A stretch of DNA of 33,923 nucleotides. Source: Candidatus Delongbacteria bacterium (GTDB taxonomy: Bacteria; JAGOEH01). Positions 9,588 through 18,272 of this stretch are shown here, one piece after another. The stretch spans positions 1 to 33,923 of the forward strand of contig JAGOEH010000011.1 in NCBI GenBank assembly GCA_017997825.1. The letters run 5' to 3'. The position numbers and the translations under genes are program-made. Position 1 is the stretch's first letter; every line of letters starts with the position of its first letter. Below the pieces are notes generated by a model. That model did not search any database and was not told the DNA's origin. It saw only the letters and a program-made list of their open reading frames with translations.

Positions 9588-9616
9588 TTGACAACCTGGT
9601 CCATTTCATATATTAT
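9588..9616 (+). promoter_or_regulatory. Sigma70-type promoter of the DHODH-like gene
   Basis: TTGACA (9588-9593), 17 bp, TATTAT (9611-9616). It is back to back with the GT4 promoter, the two -35 boxes being 24 bp apart. The predicted start near 9623 leaves a leader of about 178 nt. Confidence 0.75.
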
Positions 9617-9622
9617 AAACAG

Positions 9623-9800
9623 GTATCCTTTTTTTAATCCGGGGCGTTGCTGCCGGCAACGGGTTTGATTTTATCCGATCACCAGGGGATGTAAGCCGGT
9701 CCGGTTACCGCCGCGCGGGGGGGTATTCGGCAACTGATCCCGGCGATGACGGGAAACAAATCGAATCGAGAATAGAAATTCATCCGAAAGGAGTTGTCCC
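9623..9800 (+). other. Long GC-rich structured leader of the DHODH-like gene
   Basis: This untranslated leader holds CGTTGC-N5-GCAACG (9645-9661), a GC-rich hairpin around ACCGCC/GGGGGT (about 9707-9724) and CCCG/CGGG (about 9739-9753), then AAAGGAG seven bases before ATG 9801. I do not recognise a known riboswitch class. The first hairpin is followed by GGTTTGATTTT, which is a poor T-run for a terminator. Confidence 0.45.
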
Positions 9801-10784
9801 ATGGCTGATCTATCGACGACCTATTTGGGGTTGAATCTGAAGAATCCGATCATCGTGACCAGCAGTAGTCTGGTCATGACCGAGGAAGGAATCCGCAAGT
9901 GCCAGGATGCGGGTGCTGGGGCCGTCGTCCTCAAATCGCTGTTTGAAGAGCAGATCCTGCTGGAACGAGAGAAAGTGGAAGCCCAGGCTTCCTATGACTG
10001 GCATAGCGAGGCGTATGAGTATATCAGTAAGATGAGTATGGAATTTGGACCGGAGTCCTATCTTCGTTTGATCGAATCGTGCAAGAAGAATCTGGAGATT
10101 CCGGTGATTGCCAGTCTGAACTGCGTGAACAGCCGCTGGTGGGGCGATTATGCCCGCAAGATTGAAGCGGCCGGAGCGGACGCGCTTGAGCTGAATGTGG
10201 CCTATTGGCCTTCGGATTCGACTCAGAAAGCCGAGGAGGTCGAACGGGTCTACCTGGAAATTTTGGACAAGGTCAAACAGAGCGTCAAGCTTCCGATTGC
10301 CATGAAAATCGGCCCCTATTTGTCGTCATTGGCCCATCTGGTCCACCGAATCGATCAGCAGGGCGTGAACGCTCTGGTCTTGTTCAACCGTTTTTACCAG
10401 TTCGATTTGGACCCTGAAAAAATGGAATTGGTTCCGGGGTATCTGCTAAGTACCCGGAATGAGGCGCATTTGCCGCTGCGTTGGATATCCATGCTTTCCG
10501 GCAACGTCAAGTGTGATCTGGCTGCCTCGACCGGAATCCACGATGGAATGGACGTGGTCAAACAGATCCTGGCAGGAGCCATGGTAACCGGCGTCTGCTC
10601 AACCCTTTTTATCAATGGAGTCGATTATATCCGAAGTATGCTGACCCAATTGGAATCATGGATGAATCATCATCATTACACCCGGCCGGATCAATTCAGA
10701 GGGAAACTGAGCCGGGCCGTCAGTCGGGTGCCTGAGGATTATGAACGTCTCCAATACATCCAGGCCTTGGTCGGCGTCGAATAG
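9801..10784 (+). CDS. Dihydroorotate dehydrogenase-like FMN-barrel protein, catalytic motif lost
   Basis: A TIM-barrel flavoprotein of the PyrD superfamily. The start MADLSTTYLGLNLKNPIIVTSS and later stretches (EAAGADALELNV, AMKIGPYLSS, AASTGIHDGMDVVKQILAGA, then the FMN-phosphate loop region VTGVCSTLFING) match the DHODH fold over 327 residues. Where class 1A enzymes have NxSCPN with the catalytic Cys, this protein reads NVAYWPSD, so the normal dihydroorotate chemistry is unlikely. Similar DHODH-like proteins occur in Bacteroidota and relatives with no settled function. The gene has a strong promoter and Shine-Dalgarno site (AAAGGAG) and ends 8 bp from a convergent gene. No pyrimidine gene is close. 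Confidence 0.85.
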   Translation: MADLSTTYLGLNLKNPIIVTSSSLVMTEEGIRKCQDAGAGAVVLKSLFEEQILLEREKVEAQASYDWHSEAYEYISKMSMEFGPESYLRLIESCKKNLEIPVIASLNCVNSRWWGDYARKIEAAGADALELNVAYWPSDSTQKAEEVERVYLEILDKVKQSVKLPIAMKIGPYLSSLAHLVHRIDQQGVNALVLFNRFYQFDLDPEKMELVPGYLLSTRNEAHLPLRWISMLSGNVKCDLAASTGIHDGMDVVKQILAGAMVTGVCSTLFINGVDYIRSMLTQLESWMNHHHYTRPDQFRGKLSRAVSRVPEDYERLQYIQALVGVE

Positions 10785-10792
10785 GTTTCGAA

Positions 10793-12256
10793 TCAGGGGG
10801 TGACGCTTGAATCCCTTGACCAAACCAGCCGGCCGGCACTCCAAATTGCCCGCAGTTCTCCCTTTTCATACCAACTGAAATCAGCCGACCGGCGAATACT
10901 GAATCGGAAAGGTGAAGAATCCGGAGCTATCAACGTAGCGGTCGGGGAGATAAGGGAGGGTAGGGCAGTCAGCAGTCGGTTCGATCCCTGTCCGGTTTGG
11001 ATCGCATGATAACCGGTACGCCATAGATGGATGAGCGAATCCTGAGTTTCCGACAATCGTCGGCTGCGAATCGGATCGGTCTCCAATGGGATGCCGGGAT
11101 AGATATCCCCTCGTTGGGCATCGATTTCAGTGATTCCGCAATAGGTGGACAGATCGCCGATTTCCTGAATCATTCCTTTACAATATCGGGGCGGGTGGAC
11201 CGAATAATCGATCTGCAAATTAATTCCCAGATCGGCTTGATAGCTGAGCGTGTCAAGGTGAAGCGTGGCATTGCGGATGATCAGATCCATCATTCTCGAC
11301 TGGTTGAAAGGAATGGATTCATAGATGGTGATGGGCGTTGTGATCGTTTCGGTGGCGATCGCATGCAGGACCGCCGCCAGAGCTAAGGTGTGATAGCGGC
11401 GGATCAGGTTTTTCTCCGGATCATGCGGCCATCCGCCGGATTCGATCAGAATGGTGCTGCTTCCCCAGTACTGGATATTATCTCCAAAGGCCCGGGGTTC
11501 AAACTCGTCATCGTAGCGGGCGATATGGCCCGGAATGGATTCCGAAAGAAGCTGATGGAGATATCCGCAAACCCGTTTCGCCTTGTCACGGACCGCATTG
11601 TCGGATTTTTTCTCATCAAAGGCAGGAGCCAGTAGGGCAAAAGCAGCGATCTGCTTGGAGTTCCCTACCGAATTGTATGCGGTTTGGTCATGGAGATTGA
11701 AGGCGTATTCCGGCTGATACCGCTCCTGGAGTGATTTTAGTAATCGACCCTCGGGTGTCTGCAGGCGTCGCGCATCGCGATTGATATCGATATCCTGGGC
11801 GTTGCGGCGCTGATTTTTCTCCGCTCCGTCCGGATTAAGCATTGGTACAATCAACACCTCGAGATTGTTCCAAATCGGATCCAACCAGCTTTGATCCGGG
11901 TGAGCCTTGATATAGGCCAGAATATCCAAGATTGCCAGCGTGGCCGTTGGTTCATCGCCATGCATCTGAGACCACATCAAAACCCGGTGCGATCCTTGTC
12001 CGAAACGGATCAGGTGGATGGAACGTCCCTCCAGTGAGTATCCGATGGTATCCCATCGGATCGGTTTAGGGAATCCGGTTAAAAGAGAGTTTAATTGTTC
12101 GTGGAGCTCCCGGTGTCGAATGGCGGTTGTTCCAACCTCGACAGCCTGGTAAGTCTTGAGAAATTCATGACGCCAGGGAGGTAAATCCACCGGTTCGGCG
12201 GTTAATGATTCCAGTAACAACCATAATCCCGCTATCCATCCATTTCTGATTCTCAT
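10793..12256 (-). CDS. M14-family zinc carboxypeptidase, secreted
   Basis: A periplasmic or secreted zinc metallopeptidase that removes C-terminal residues from peptides or possibly cell-wall fragments. Residues 1-20 form a Sec signal peptide (cleavage likely after SLTA). Zinc ligands are visible as MHGDE (His99, Glu102) and LHD (His189). NPDG (141-144) and DINRDAR (157-163) form the substrate pocket, and the catalytic Glu is Glu272 in ILIESGG. The 487 residues include about 180 C-terminal residues beyond the peptidase domain with no clear motif. GGAGGT lies a few bases before the ATG. The gene is convergent with the DHODH-like gene. Exact specificity is unknown. Confidence 0.9.
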   Translation of the reverse strand: MRIRNGWIAGLWLLLESLTAEPVDLPPWRHEFLKTYQAVEVGTTAIRHRELHEQLNSLLTGFPKPIRWDTIGYSLEGRSIHLIRFGQGSHRVLMWSQMHGDEPTATLAILDILAYIKAHPDQSWLDPIWNNLEVLIVPMLNPDGAEKNQRRNAQDIDINRDARRLQTPEGRLLKSLQERYQPEYAFNLHDQTAYNSVGNSKQIAAFALLAPAFDEKKSDNAVRDKAKRVCGYLHQLLSESIPGHIARYDDEFEPRAFGDNIQYWGSSTILIESGGWPHDPEKNLIRRYHTLALAAVLHAIATETITTPITIYESIPFNQSRMMDLIIRNATLHLDTLSYQADLGINLQIDYSVHPPRYCKGMIQEIGDLSTYCGITEIDAQRGDIYPGIPLETDPIRSRRLSETQDSLIHLWRTGYHAIQTGQGSNRLLTALPSLISPTATLIAPDSSPFRFSIRRSADFSWYEKGELRAIWSAGRLVWSRDSSVTP

Positions 12257-12362
12257 TTTACCTCCGGATTTTTCAGTACAGGGTTAATCGGGGTCAGCCA
12301 TCGCCGTAATTCAGGTCGCGGTATGGATGCTTGCCTTGATTAGGCCTATGATCATGGAAATT

Positions 12363-12391
12363 ATATTAAATCGATTACACGGTATTGTCAA
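12363..12391 (-). promoter_or_regulatory. Near-consensus sigma70 promoter of the M14 peptidase gene
   Basis: Minus-strand TTGACA (12391-12386), 17 bp, TAATAT (12368-12363). Predicted start near 12356, about 100 nt before the ATG at 12256. Confidence 0.78.
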
Positions 12392-12420
12392 GATAAATTT
12401 CAGCTTGGCCGGAACTTTTC

Positions 12421-12492
12421 AGGTGAGACAAAGTTAGAGTATAGACGGATTTATAAGACCGCGATTTTAAACCATCCGGTCCTTGTTCACCT
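12421..12492 (+). other. Nested inverted repeat before the S41 protease gene
   Basis: AGGTGA-g-ACAA (12421-12431) can pair with TTGT-TCACCT (12483-12492), ten base pairs with one bulged G. Inside it CGGAT (12446-12450) pairs with ATCCG (12474-12478). It ends about 20 nt before the start codon at 12514, so it may be a leader RNA structure or an operator. I could not find a convincing promoter upstream of it. Confidence 0.4.
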
Positions 12493-12513
12493 TTAAACGT
12501 AGGATTATCGATT

Positions 12514-14559
12514 ATGAAATGGTTTACTCTTTTCCTGGCTGTTCTGTTACTGTTTCTGACGGTTTCCGCTAAACCCACTCCGATTCAGAGCAAATTTACC
12601 CGGGATTCCATTCCGGTGCTGGCGCCCGAACCTCAGCATCAGACGGTACAACGAATTGTCGCCCAGCTGATCTCACGTAATCATTATGAGAAGGTTGCCT
12701 TGGACGATAGTCTATCACGCCAGATTTTTGATAACTACCTGGAGATTTTGGATTATAACCGGATCTATTTTCTCCAATCGGATATTGACCGTTTCAGGGG
12801 GTATCAGCATAGAATCGATGATTTCTTGAAAAGCGGCGATGTTTCGGCGGCTTATGATATATTCAATGTTTATTCCGAGCGTCTCAATCAGCGGATGAGT
12901 TATGTTTTTAAGCGGTTGAATCAGGGATTCGATTTTACCCGCGATGATTATTTTGAACCGGACCGCAAACAGGCTCCCTGGCCGGAGAGTGAAGCCCAAC
13001 TGGATAGTATTTGGAACAAGCGATTGACGAATGAGGCCCTGAGTTTGAAGCTGCAGAAAAAGGATTCGCCGGCCATGATCAGCAATCTGGAGAAGCGGTA
13101 TCAGAATACGCTGAAACAGTTTCGAAAATATCAGAGTGAGGATGTGTTTCAGTTGTGGATGAATGCCTTTGCGACCGTGGTCGATCCCCATACCAATTAT
13201 TTTTCGCCCAAGACGGCGGAGGATTTCAAGATCAACATGAGTTTGTCGTTGGAGGGGATCGGGGCCATGCTACAGAATGACAATGATTATATCAAGATTG
13301 TGGAGATTGTACCGGGAGGACCGGCCGACAAGAGCGGGCAGCTTCATGCCAATGATCGGATTGTGGGAGTCGGCCAGGGCGATGATGACGAGATGGTCGA
13401 TATTTATGGATGGCGGGTCGATGATGTGGTTCAGTTGATTCGGGGCCCCAAGCAGAGTGTTGTCCGGCTCAATATTCTAAGGGCTGATGCCGACGCGTAT
13501 GCTCCGCCTCAGATGATCCGTCTGGTCCGGGATAAGATCAAACTCGAGGATCGGGCGGCGAAAGCGGATACCCTGGATGTTGAGTGGAATGGGAAGAAAT
13601 ATACCATTGGTGTGATCGATGTTCCGACTTTTTATTTAGATCAGGATGCCTTTCGGAAAGGAGATCCCAATTATAAAAGTACCAGTCGCGATGTGGCTGC
13701 TTTGATTCAAAATCTTAAGCAGGCCGGGATGAAAGGGTTGATCATTGATCTGCGCCGCAACGGCGGAGGTTTTCTGGAAGAAGCGGTGAATCTGGCCGGA
13801 CTCTTTATTTCTCAGGGGCCGGTCGTCCAGGTCAAGGATGCTTCCGGCCGGATCAGTGTTGAACATGACCAGGATCCGGGAGTGGCGTATGATGGACCCC
13901 TGATGGTACTGGTTGATGAATTCAGCGCCTCGGCTTCGGAAATATTCGCAGCCGCCATGCAGGATTATAAGCGGGGAATTATCGTCGGAAATCAGACTTA
14001 CGGAAAGGGCACAGTCCAAAATGCCATTTCTTTGGATCGATTCATGCCGACCTACGATAAAAAACTGGGCCAGGTTAAACTGACGATTGCTAAATTTTAT
14101 CGGATCAATGGCGGGAGTACCCAGCACCTGGGAGTCGTTCCGGATATCTCGATGCCGACCCGGTTCACCAGTGATGAGGTCGGAGAAAGTTCTCAAAAGC
14201 ATGCCCTGCTATGGGATCAGATCCCTCCGGCGGGTTACCCGGTGATTGATCCCGGATTGGACAACCTGATCCCCTCGCTGAAAAATAGCCACCTGAAACG
14301 GATCGAAGCCAATCAAGAATTTCAGCGTTTGGTTGAGGATTATGAACAGTACCGGAAAAACCGGCTGGAAAAACGGATTTCACTGAATGAAATCAAGCGC
14401 AAGGAACAACTGAAGCTGGATGGGGACCCAAGCGATGACGAGGATAACCAAGCCGAATCCGAAGCCTCCCGGACTAAATCCCCGAAAAAAGATCCGATTT
14501 TAGCTGAAACATCGGCTATTTTGGCTGACTATATCAGCTTGATGAATCGCAGTAAGTGA
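12514..14559 (+). CDS. prc: Carboxy-terminal (tail-specific) processing protease, S41 family
   Basis: A periplasmic serine protease of the Prc/Tsp type, which degrades proteins with apolar C-termini and trims envelope lipoproteins and cell-wall hydrolases. It has a signal peptide (1-19), the long N-terminal helical domain typical of Prc (NRIYFLQSDIDRF, DPHTNYFSP), a PDZ domain (about 245-330, EIVPGGPADKSGQL), and the S41 catalytic core. The Ser-Lys dyad is Ser473 in SASASE and Lys498 in TYGKG, 25 residues apart as in characterised family members. A C-terminal helical tail (about 560-681) is present. Translation has only a weak AGGA site. Pyruvate kinase follows 28 bp downstream. Confidence 0.95.
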   Translation: MKWFTLFLAVLLLFLTVSAKPTPIQSKFTRDSIPVLAPEPQHQTVQRIVAQLISRNHYEKVALDDSLSRQIFDNYLEILDYNRIYFLQSDIDRFRGYQHRIDDFLKSGDVSAAYDIFNVYSERLNQRMSYVFKRLNQGFDFTRDDYFEPDRKQAPWPESEAQLDSIWNKRLTNEALSLKLQKKDSPAMISNLEKRYQNTLKQFRKYQSEDVFQLWMNAFATVVDPHTNYFSPKTAEDFKINMSLSLEGIGAMLQNDNDYIKIVEIVPGGPADKSGQLHANDRIVGVGQGDDDEMVDIYGWRVDDVVQLIRGPKQSVVRLNILRADADAYAPPQMIRLVRDKIKLEDRAAKADTLDVEWNGKKYTIGVIDVPTFYLDQDAFRKGDPNYKSTSRDVAALIQNLKQAGMKGLIIDLRRNGGGFLEEAVNLAGLFISQGPVVQVKDASGRISVEHDQDPGVAYDGPLMVLVDEFSASASEIFAAAMQDYKRGIIVGNQTYGKGTVQNAISLDRFMPTYDKKLGQVKLTIAKFYRINGGSTQHLGVVPDISMPTRFTSDEVGESSQKHALLWDQIPPAGYPVIDPGLDNLIPSLKNSHLKRIEANQEFQRLVEDYEQYRKNRLEKRISLNEIKRKEQLKLDGDPSDDEDNQAESEASRTKSPKKDPILAETSAILADYISLMNRSK

Positions 14560-14587
14560 TCAAGGAAACGGGAGGAGGATAAGGATT

Positions 14588-16018
14588 ATGTTCTGTCGGA
14601 CAAAGATATTAGCAACCTTAGGCCCTGCCACTCAGAACCCGGATATGATCCGTCAATTGGTCAGACAGGGGATGGATGCGGTCAGACTGAATTGTTCCCA
14701 TGCCGCCCCTGAAGAATTAAAGGATTACATCCGGATGGTCAGAGCGGTGGCGGAAGAAATGGAAATTGCCCTACCGATTCTCTTGGATCTTCAGGGCCCT
14801 AAAATCCGAACCGGTTTATACCGGGATGGAATCAAGAGCATCAGGCTTAATCCGGGTGAAATGGTTTTGCTGACGGCTGATCCGGAACCCGGTGATACCG
14901 GCCGAATCAGTATCAGTCCCGGCTCTCTGGTGGCGGAGCTGGAAGTTCAGGACCTTGTAAAAATGAAGGACGGACTGATTTTGCTGAGAGTCAGCGGTAT
15001 TGATGAATCCGGAGCCTGGGCGGAGGTGATCTATGGGGGAGACCTTCCCGAACGCCAGGGAGTCATCGTCCCTGGAAAAGGCCGCAGCATCCCATCCATT
15101 ACCCCTCGAGACCGGTGCTATATTGAACTGGCGGCTGAAACCAATATCGATTATATCGGTTTATCGTTTGTCAGAGATGCCCAGGATATTCATGAATTGA
15201 AGGGTATTCTGAAGACTATGAAGGCCGGTATCCCCGTTATCGCCAAGATTGAGACCCTGGACGCTGTCCATGCGATCGGCGATATTCTCAAAGAATCGGA
15301 GGGCATCATGGTAGCCCGTGGGGATCTGGCAGTGGAACTCTCTTTCCCGCAGTTGCCCTGGGTTCAGAAACAACTGGTGGCGGAAGCTGGAAAAGCAGGG
15401 AAGCTGGTGATTGTAGCGACTCAGATGTTGGAAAGTATGATCCAGAATCCCCAGCCGACCCGGGCAGAAGCCATGGATGTGGCTAACGCCATTTTTGACG
15501 GCGCCGATGTCGTGATGCTTTCCGGCGAAACATCGGTCGGACGCTATCCGGTGGAAACCGTCCAGATGATGAACTCTATCAGCTCAGAATCGGAAGATGT
15601 TCTGGAGCTGATGCGCGCTTCCTTTATGAAACCGGCGACTCAGGCCCAATCGCTGGCCCTGGCCTGCATCACTATCGCCGCGGAGATGCATTGCAGCGGT
15701 ATCATTGCCCTGACTCAATCCGGACTTACCGCTCAATATCTATCCAAATTCAAACCTTCAGTCCCTATCTTTGCCTTTACCGATCAGGCCGGAGTTTATA
15801 ACCGGCTGAATCTTTACTGGGGCGTGATCCCTCTTTTACTTGCCCACCATACTATCATCCCCGGATCCTCTCCGATGGATCAGCTCGAATCAATTATCCT
15901 TAAAAAAATGGATGGCTTCGGCTTTTCTTTGCCTGCCCGATTCTGCCTGATCGGTGGAATGCCGTTAGGGATCGGCCAACCAACCAATTTCATAAAAATC
16001 ATCAGTCTGGATCATTAA
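14588..16018 (+). CDS. pyk: Pyruvate kinase
   Basis: Pyruvate kinase converts phosphoenolpyruvate and ADP to pyruvate and ATP, the last step of glycolysis. The 476 residues carry TKILATLGPA, VRLNCSHA (usual Phe is Cys), DLQGPKIRTG, the signature IAKIETLDAVHAIG with the catalytic Lys, GIMVARGDLAVEL and ATQMLESMI, then MLSGETSVGRYPVE and a C-terminal regulatory domain. In the DLQGPK segment the residues equivalent to muscle positions 113, 114 and 117 are Leu, Gln and Lys, the pattern of potassium-independent enzymes. GGGAGGAGG precedes the ATG by about nine bases. Probably co-transcribed with the S41 protease; no other glycolytic gene is near. Confidence 0.95.
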   Translation: MFCRTKILATLGPATQNPDMIRQLVRQGMDAVRLNCSHAAPEELKDYIRMVRAVAEEMEIALPILLDLQGPKIRTGLYRDGIKSIRLNPGEMVLLTADPEPGDTGRISISPGSLVAELEVQDLVKMKDGLILLRVSGIDESGAWAEVIYGGDLPERQGVIVPGKGRSIPSITPRDRCYIELAAETNIDYIGLSFVRDAQDIHELKGILKTMKAGIPVIAKIETLDAVHAIGDILKESEGIMVARGDLAVELSFPQLPWVQKQLVAEAGKAGKLVIVATQMLESMIQNPQPTRAEAMDVANAIFDGADVVMLSGETSVGRYPVETVQMMNSISSESEDVLELMRASFMKPATQAQSLALACITIAAEMHCSGIIALTQSGLTAQYLSKFKPSVPIFAFTDQAGVYNRLNLYWGVIPLLLAHHTIIPGSSPMDQLESIILKKMDGFGFSLPARFCLIGGMPLGIGQPTNFIKIISLDH

Positions 16019-16070
16019 TCCAATACCGACATCCCTGGCCTCCTGTTTATCTCCGGATTTGTCATTCTAT

Positions 16071-16157
16071 TAGCATTTGGTCAATTTGAACCATTCGATT
16101 CCTTGTATCTGCCATATCGGCAAGAATGTGCAATTGGTGACAAAATTGGAAATGCTA
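16071..16157. repeat. Inverted repeat TAGCATTT / AAATGCTA upstream of dnaK
   Basis: An 8-bp inverted pair at 16071-16078 and 16150-16157 lies 30-120 bp upstream of the dnaK promoter element. The spacing (about 71 bp) is too wide for a CIRCE operator. It could be paired binding sites for an activator, which would suit a sigma54 promoter, but that is inference. Confidence 0.35.
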
Positions 16158-16182
16158 TGGGGTGTAATGAGATATTAAATAA

Positions 16183-16210
16183 TTGGGGTTGGCATGACAC
16201 CTGCTATATA
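16183..16210 (+). promoter_or_regulatory. dnaK promoter: sigma54-like -24/-12 element overlapping an extended -10
   Basis: TTGGCATGACACCTGCT (16189-16205) matches the sigma54 consensus yTGGCAyGrNNNTTGCw at every fixed position but one, with GG (16191-16192) and GC (16203-16204) ten bases apart. The same segment can be read as TTGGGG (16183-16188), 16 bp, TGC-TATATA (16205-16210), an extended -10 sigma70 promoter. Sequence alone cannot decide. Either way the start is near 16216-16217, with a leader of about 69 nt. Confidence 0.6.
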
Positions 16211-16284
16211 AAGGTGATCGACTGAAACGAGATTATGAAACTGGAAACGAAAGACTGAACCATACAAACAAGGAGGAAGTGATC

Positions 16285-18219
16285 ATGAGCAAGATTATAG
16301 GTATAGACTTAGGGACGACTAATTCGTGTGTATCGGTGATGGAGGGGGGAGAGCCGGTGGTGATTCCCAATAGTGAGGGGGGTCGGACGACTCCGTCGGT
16401 GGTGGCGTTCACCAAGACGGGAGAGCGGTTGGTCGGGCAGGCGGCCAAACGGCAGGCCATCACTAATCCGACCAATACCATTTACTCGATCAAGCGCTTT
16501 ATGGGACGGCGTCATGATGAGGTGAACAGCGAATTGCACATTGTTCCGTATGATATTGCGCGGGGACCGAATGACCAGGCTCAGGTGAAAATCGGAGATC
16601 GCTTGTATTCTCCTCCTGAGATATCGGCCATGGTTTTGCAGAAGATGAAGCAGACGGCGGAGGATTATCTGGGGCAGAAGGTAACACAGGCTGTGATTAC
16701 GGTTCCGGCCTATTTTAATGATTCGCAGCGTCAGGCCACCAAGGATGCGGGCAAGATTGCCGGGTTGGAAGTATTAAGAATCATTAATGAACCGACGGCC
16801 GCCGCTTTGGCCTATGGACTGGACAAGAAAAAGGATGAGAAGATAGCTGTCTATGATCTGGGCGGCGGAACCTTTGATATTTCGATTCTTGAGATTGGCG
16901 ACAACGTAGTGGAAGTGCTTTCGACCAATGGCGACACCCATTTGGGCGGGGATGACTTCGATAAGCGGATCATGGACTGGCTGGCGGACGAATTCCTGCG
17001 GCAGGAAGGGATTGATTTGCGGAAGGATCCGATGGCGCTGCAGCGTTTGAAGGAAGCGGCCGAAAAGGCCAAGATCGAGCTGAGCGGGTCGATGCAGACC
17101 GAAATCAATTTACCCTTTGTGACAGCGGATGCCAATGGTCCCAAACACCTCAATGTGACCCTGACTCGTTCCAAATTTGAACAGTTGGTGGATGATCTGA
17201 TCCAGAGAACACTGGGACCCTGCCAGAAAGCCCTGCAGGATGCCAAATTGACCCCCTCGGAAATTGATGAAGTGGTATTGGTGGGGGGCTCGATCCGGAT
17301 TCCCAAGGTCCAAGAACTGGTGAAGACTTTTTTTGGGCGTGATCCTCACAAAGGGGTTAATCCCGATGAGGTGGTGGCGGTCGGGGCTGCCGTACAGGGG
17401 GGGGTGCTGGCGGGAGAAGTGAAAGACATTCTGTTGCTGGATGTTACCCCGCTGTCGATGGGGATTGAGACCCTAGGTGGTGTTTTTACCCGCCTGATTG
17501 AGCGGAACACCACGATACCCACCCGCAAGGCCGAAGTATTTTCAACTGCCGCCGACAATCAGTCCTCGGTCGAGATCAATGTGTTGCAGGGTGAACGCCA
17601 GATGGCTTCGGATAACCGCTCCCTGGGACGTTTTGTCCTGGATGGCATTCCACCGGCCCCGCGCGGTGTTCCTCAGATCGAGGTTACCTTTGATATCGAT
17701 GCCAATGGAATTCTGCATGTCACCGCCAAAGACAAGGCCACTAATAAGGAGCAGAGTATCCGGATTGAGGCTTCTTCCGGTCTGAATGATTCCGATATTG
17801 ACCGTATGGTCCGGGAAGCCAAGGATCATGAGAATGAGGACAAACAGAAGAAAGAGCAGATTGAGACCCATAATCGGGCGGATCAATTGGTATATGAAAC
17901 GGAGAAAAATTTACGGGATATGGGTGCCAAGATCGATCCGGAGCTCAAGAATAAGCTGGAGGCCAGTGTCGGCCGTTTGAAAGAAGCCAATAAAACGGAT
18001 AATATCGATGATATTAAGCAGGCCATCGATCAGGTCACCCAGGTCTGGCATACTGCCGCCTCGCAGATGTACCAGCAGCAGGGCCAGCCGAATGGCGGTC
18101 CCACTTCCGGCGAATCCCAGCCCGGCCCTGAAGCTCAGGCCAATCCCGCAGGCAACGGCAGTCAGAAATCCAAATCCGATGGTAATGCGGTAGATGCCGA
18201 TTATGAGGTGATCAACTAA
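16285..18219 (+). CDS. dnaK: Molecular chaperone DnaK (Hsp70)
   Basis: DnaK binds exposed hydrophobic peptides and cycles with ATP, helped by DnaJ and GrpE. The 644 residues show [53 protein letters not shown] and [14 protein letters not shown], then the substrate-binding domain (about 390 on, [16 protein letters not shown]), the helical lid, and a Gly/Pro/Gln-rich tail ending DADYEVIN. The adenosine-binding motif reads GGSIRIP with Ile337 where Thr is near-universal. ATG 16285 is eight bases from AGGAGG; an in-frame GTG at 16279 is only two away and is rejected. grpE follows; dnaJ and hrcA are absent from the window. Confidence 0.98.
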   Translation: MSKIIGIDLGTTNSCVSVMEGGEPVVIPNSEGGRTTPSVVAFTKTGERLVGQAAKRQAITNPTNTIYSIKRFMGRRHDEVNSELHIVPYDIARGPNDQAQVKIGDRLYSPPEISAMVLQKMKQTAEDYLGQKVTQAVITVPAYFNDSQRQATKDAGKIAGLEVLRIINEPTAAALAYGLDKKKDEKIAVYDLGGGTFDISILEIGDNVVEVLSTNGDTHLGGDDFDKRIMDWLADEFLRQEGIDLRKDPMALQRLKEAAEKAKIELSGSMQTEINLPFVTADANGPKHLNVTLTRSKFEQLVDDLIQRTLGPCQKALQDAKLTPSEIDEVVLVGGSIRIPKVQELVKTFFGRDPHKGVNPDEVVAVGAAVQGGVLAGEVKDILLLDVTPLSMGIETLGGVFTRLIERNTTIPTRKAEVFSTAADNQSSVEINVLQGERQMASDNRSLGRFVLDGIPPAPRGVPQIEVTFDIDANGILHVTAKDKATNKEQSIRIEASSGLNDSDIDRMVREAKDHENEDKQKKEQIETHNRADQLVYETEKNLRDMGAKIDPELKNKLEASVGRLKEANKTDNIDDIKQAIDQVTQVWHTAASQMYQQQGQPNGGPTSGESQPGPEAQANPAGNGSQKSKSDGNAVDADYEVIN

Positions 18220-18272
18220 ATCACCCCGATCGTGTCTGCGTTATCGATGATCTTCACCAACCATTCACATCC

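Noticed and set aside
13636-14202. Long open frame of 188 codons antisense to the S41 protease gene, and similar ones antisense to dnaK and murB
   Set aside because: They lie opposite clear family members, have no ribosome-binding site and no recognisable protein pattern; they are by-products of codon bias.
16069-16160. CIRCE operator upstream of dnaK
   Set aside because: Only TTAGCA matches; the second half is about 71 bp away instead of 9 bp and the GAGTGC part is missing.
16221-16260. Repeated GAAAC words in the dnaK leader
   Set aside because: Three short copies in 40 nt of A-rich leader; too short and irregular to claim as a binding site array.
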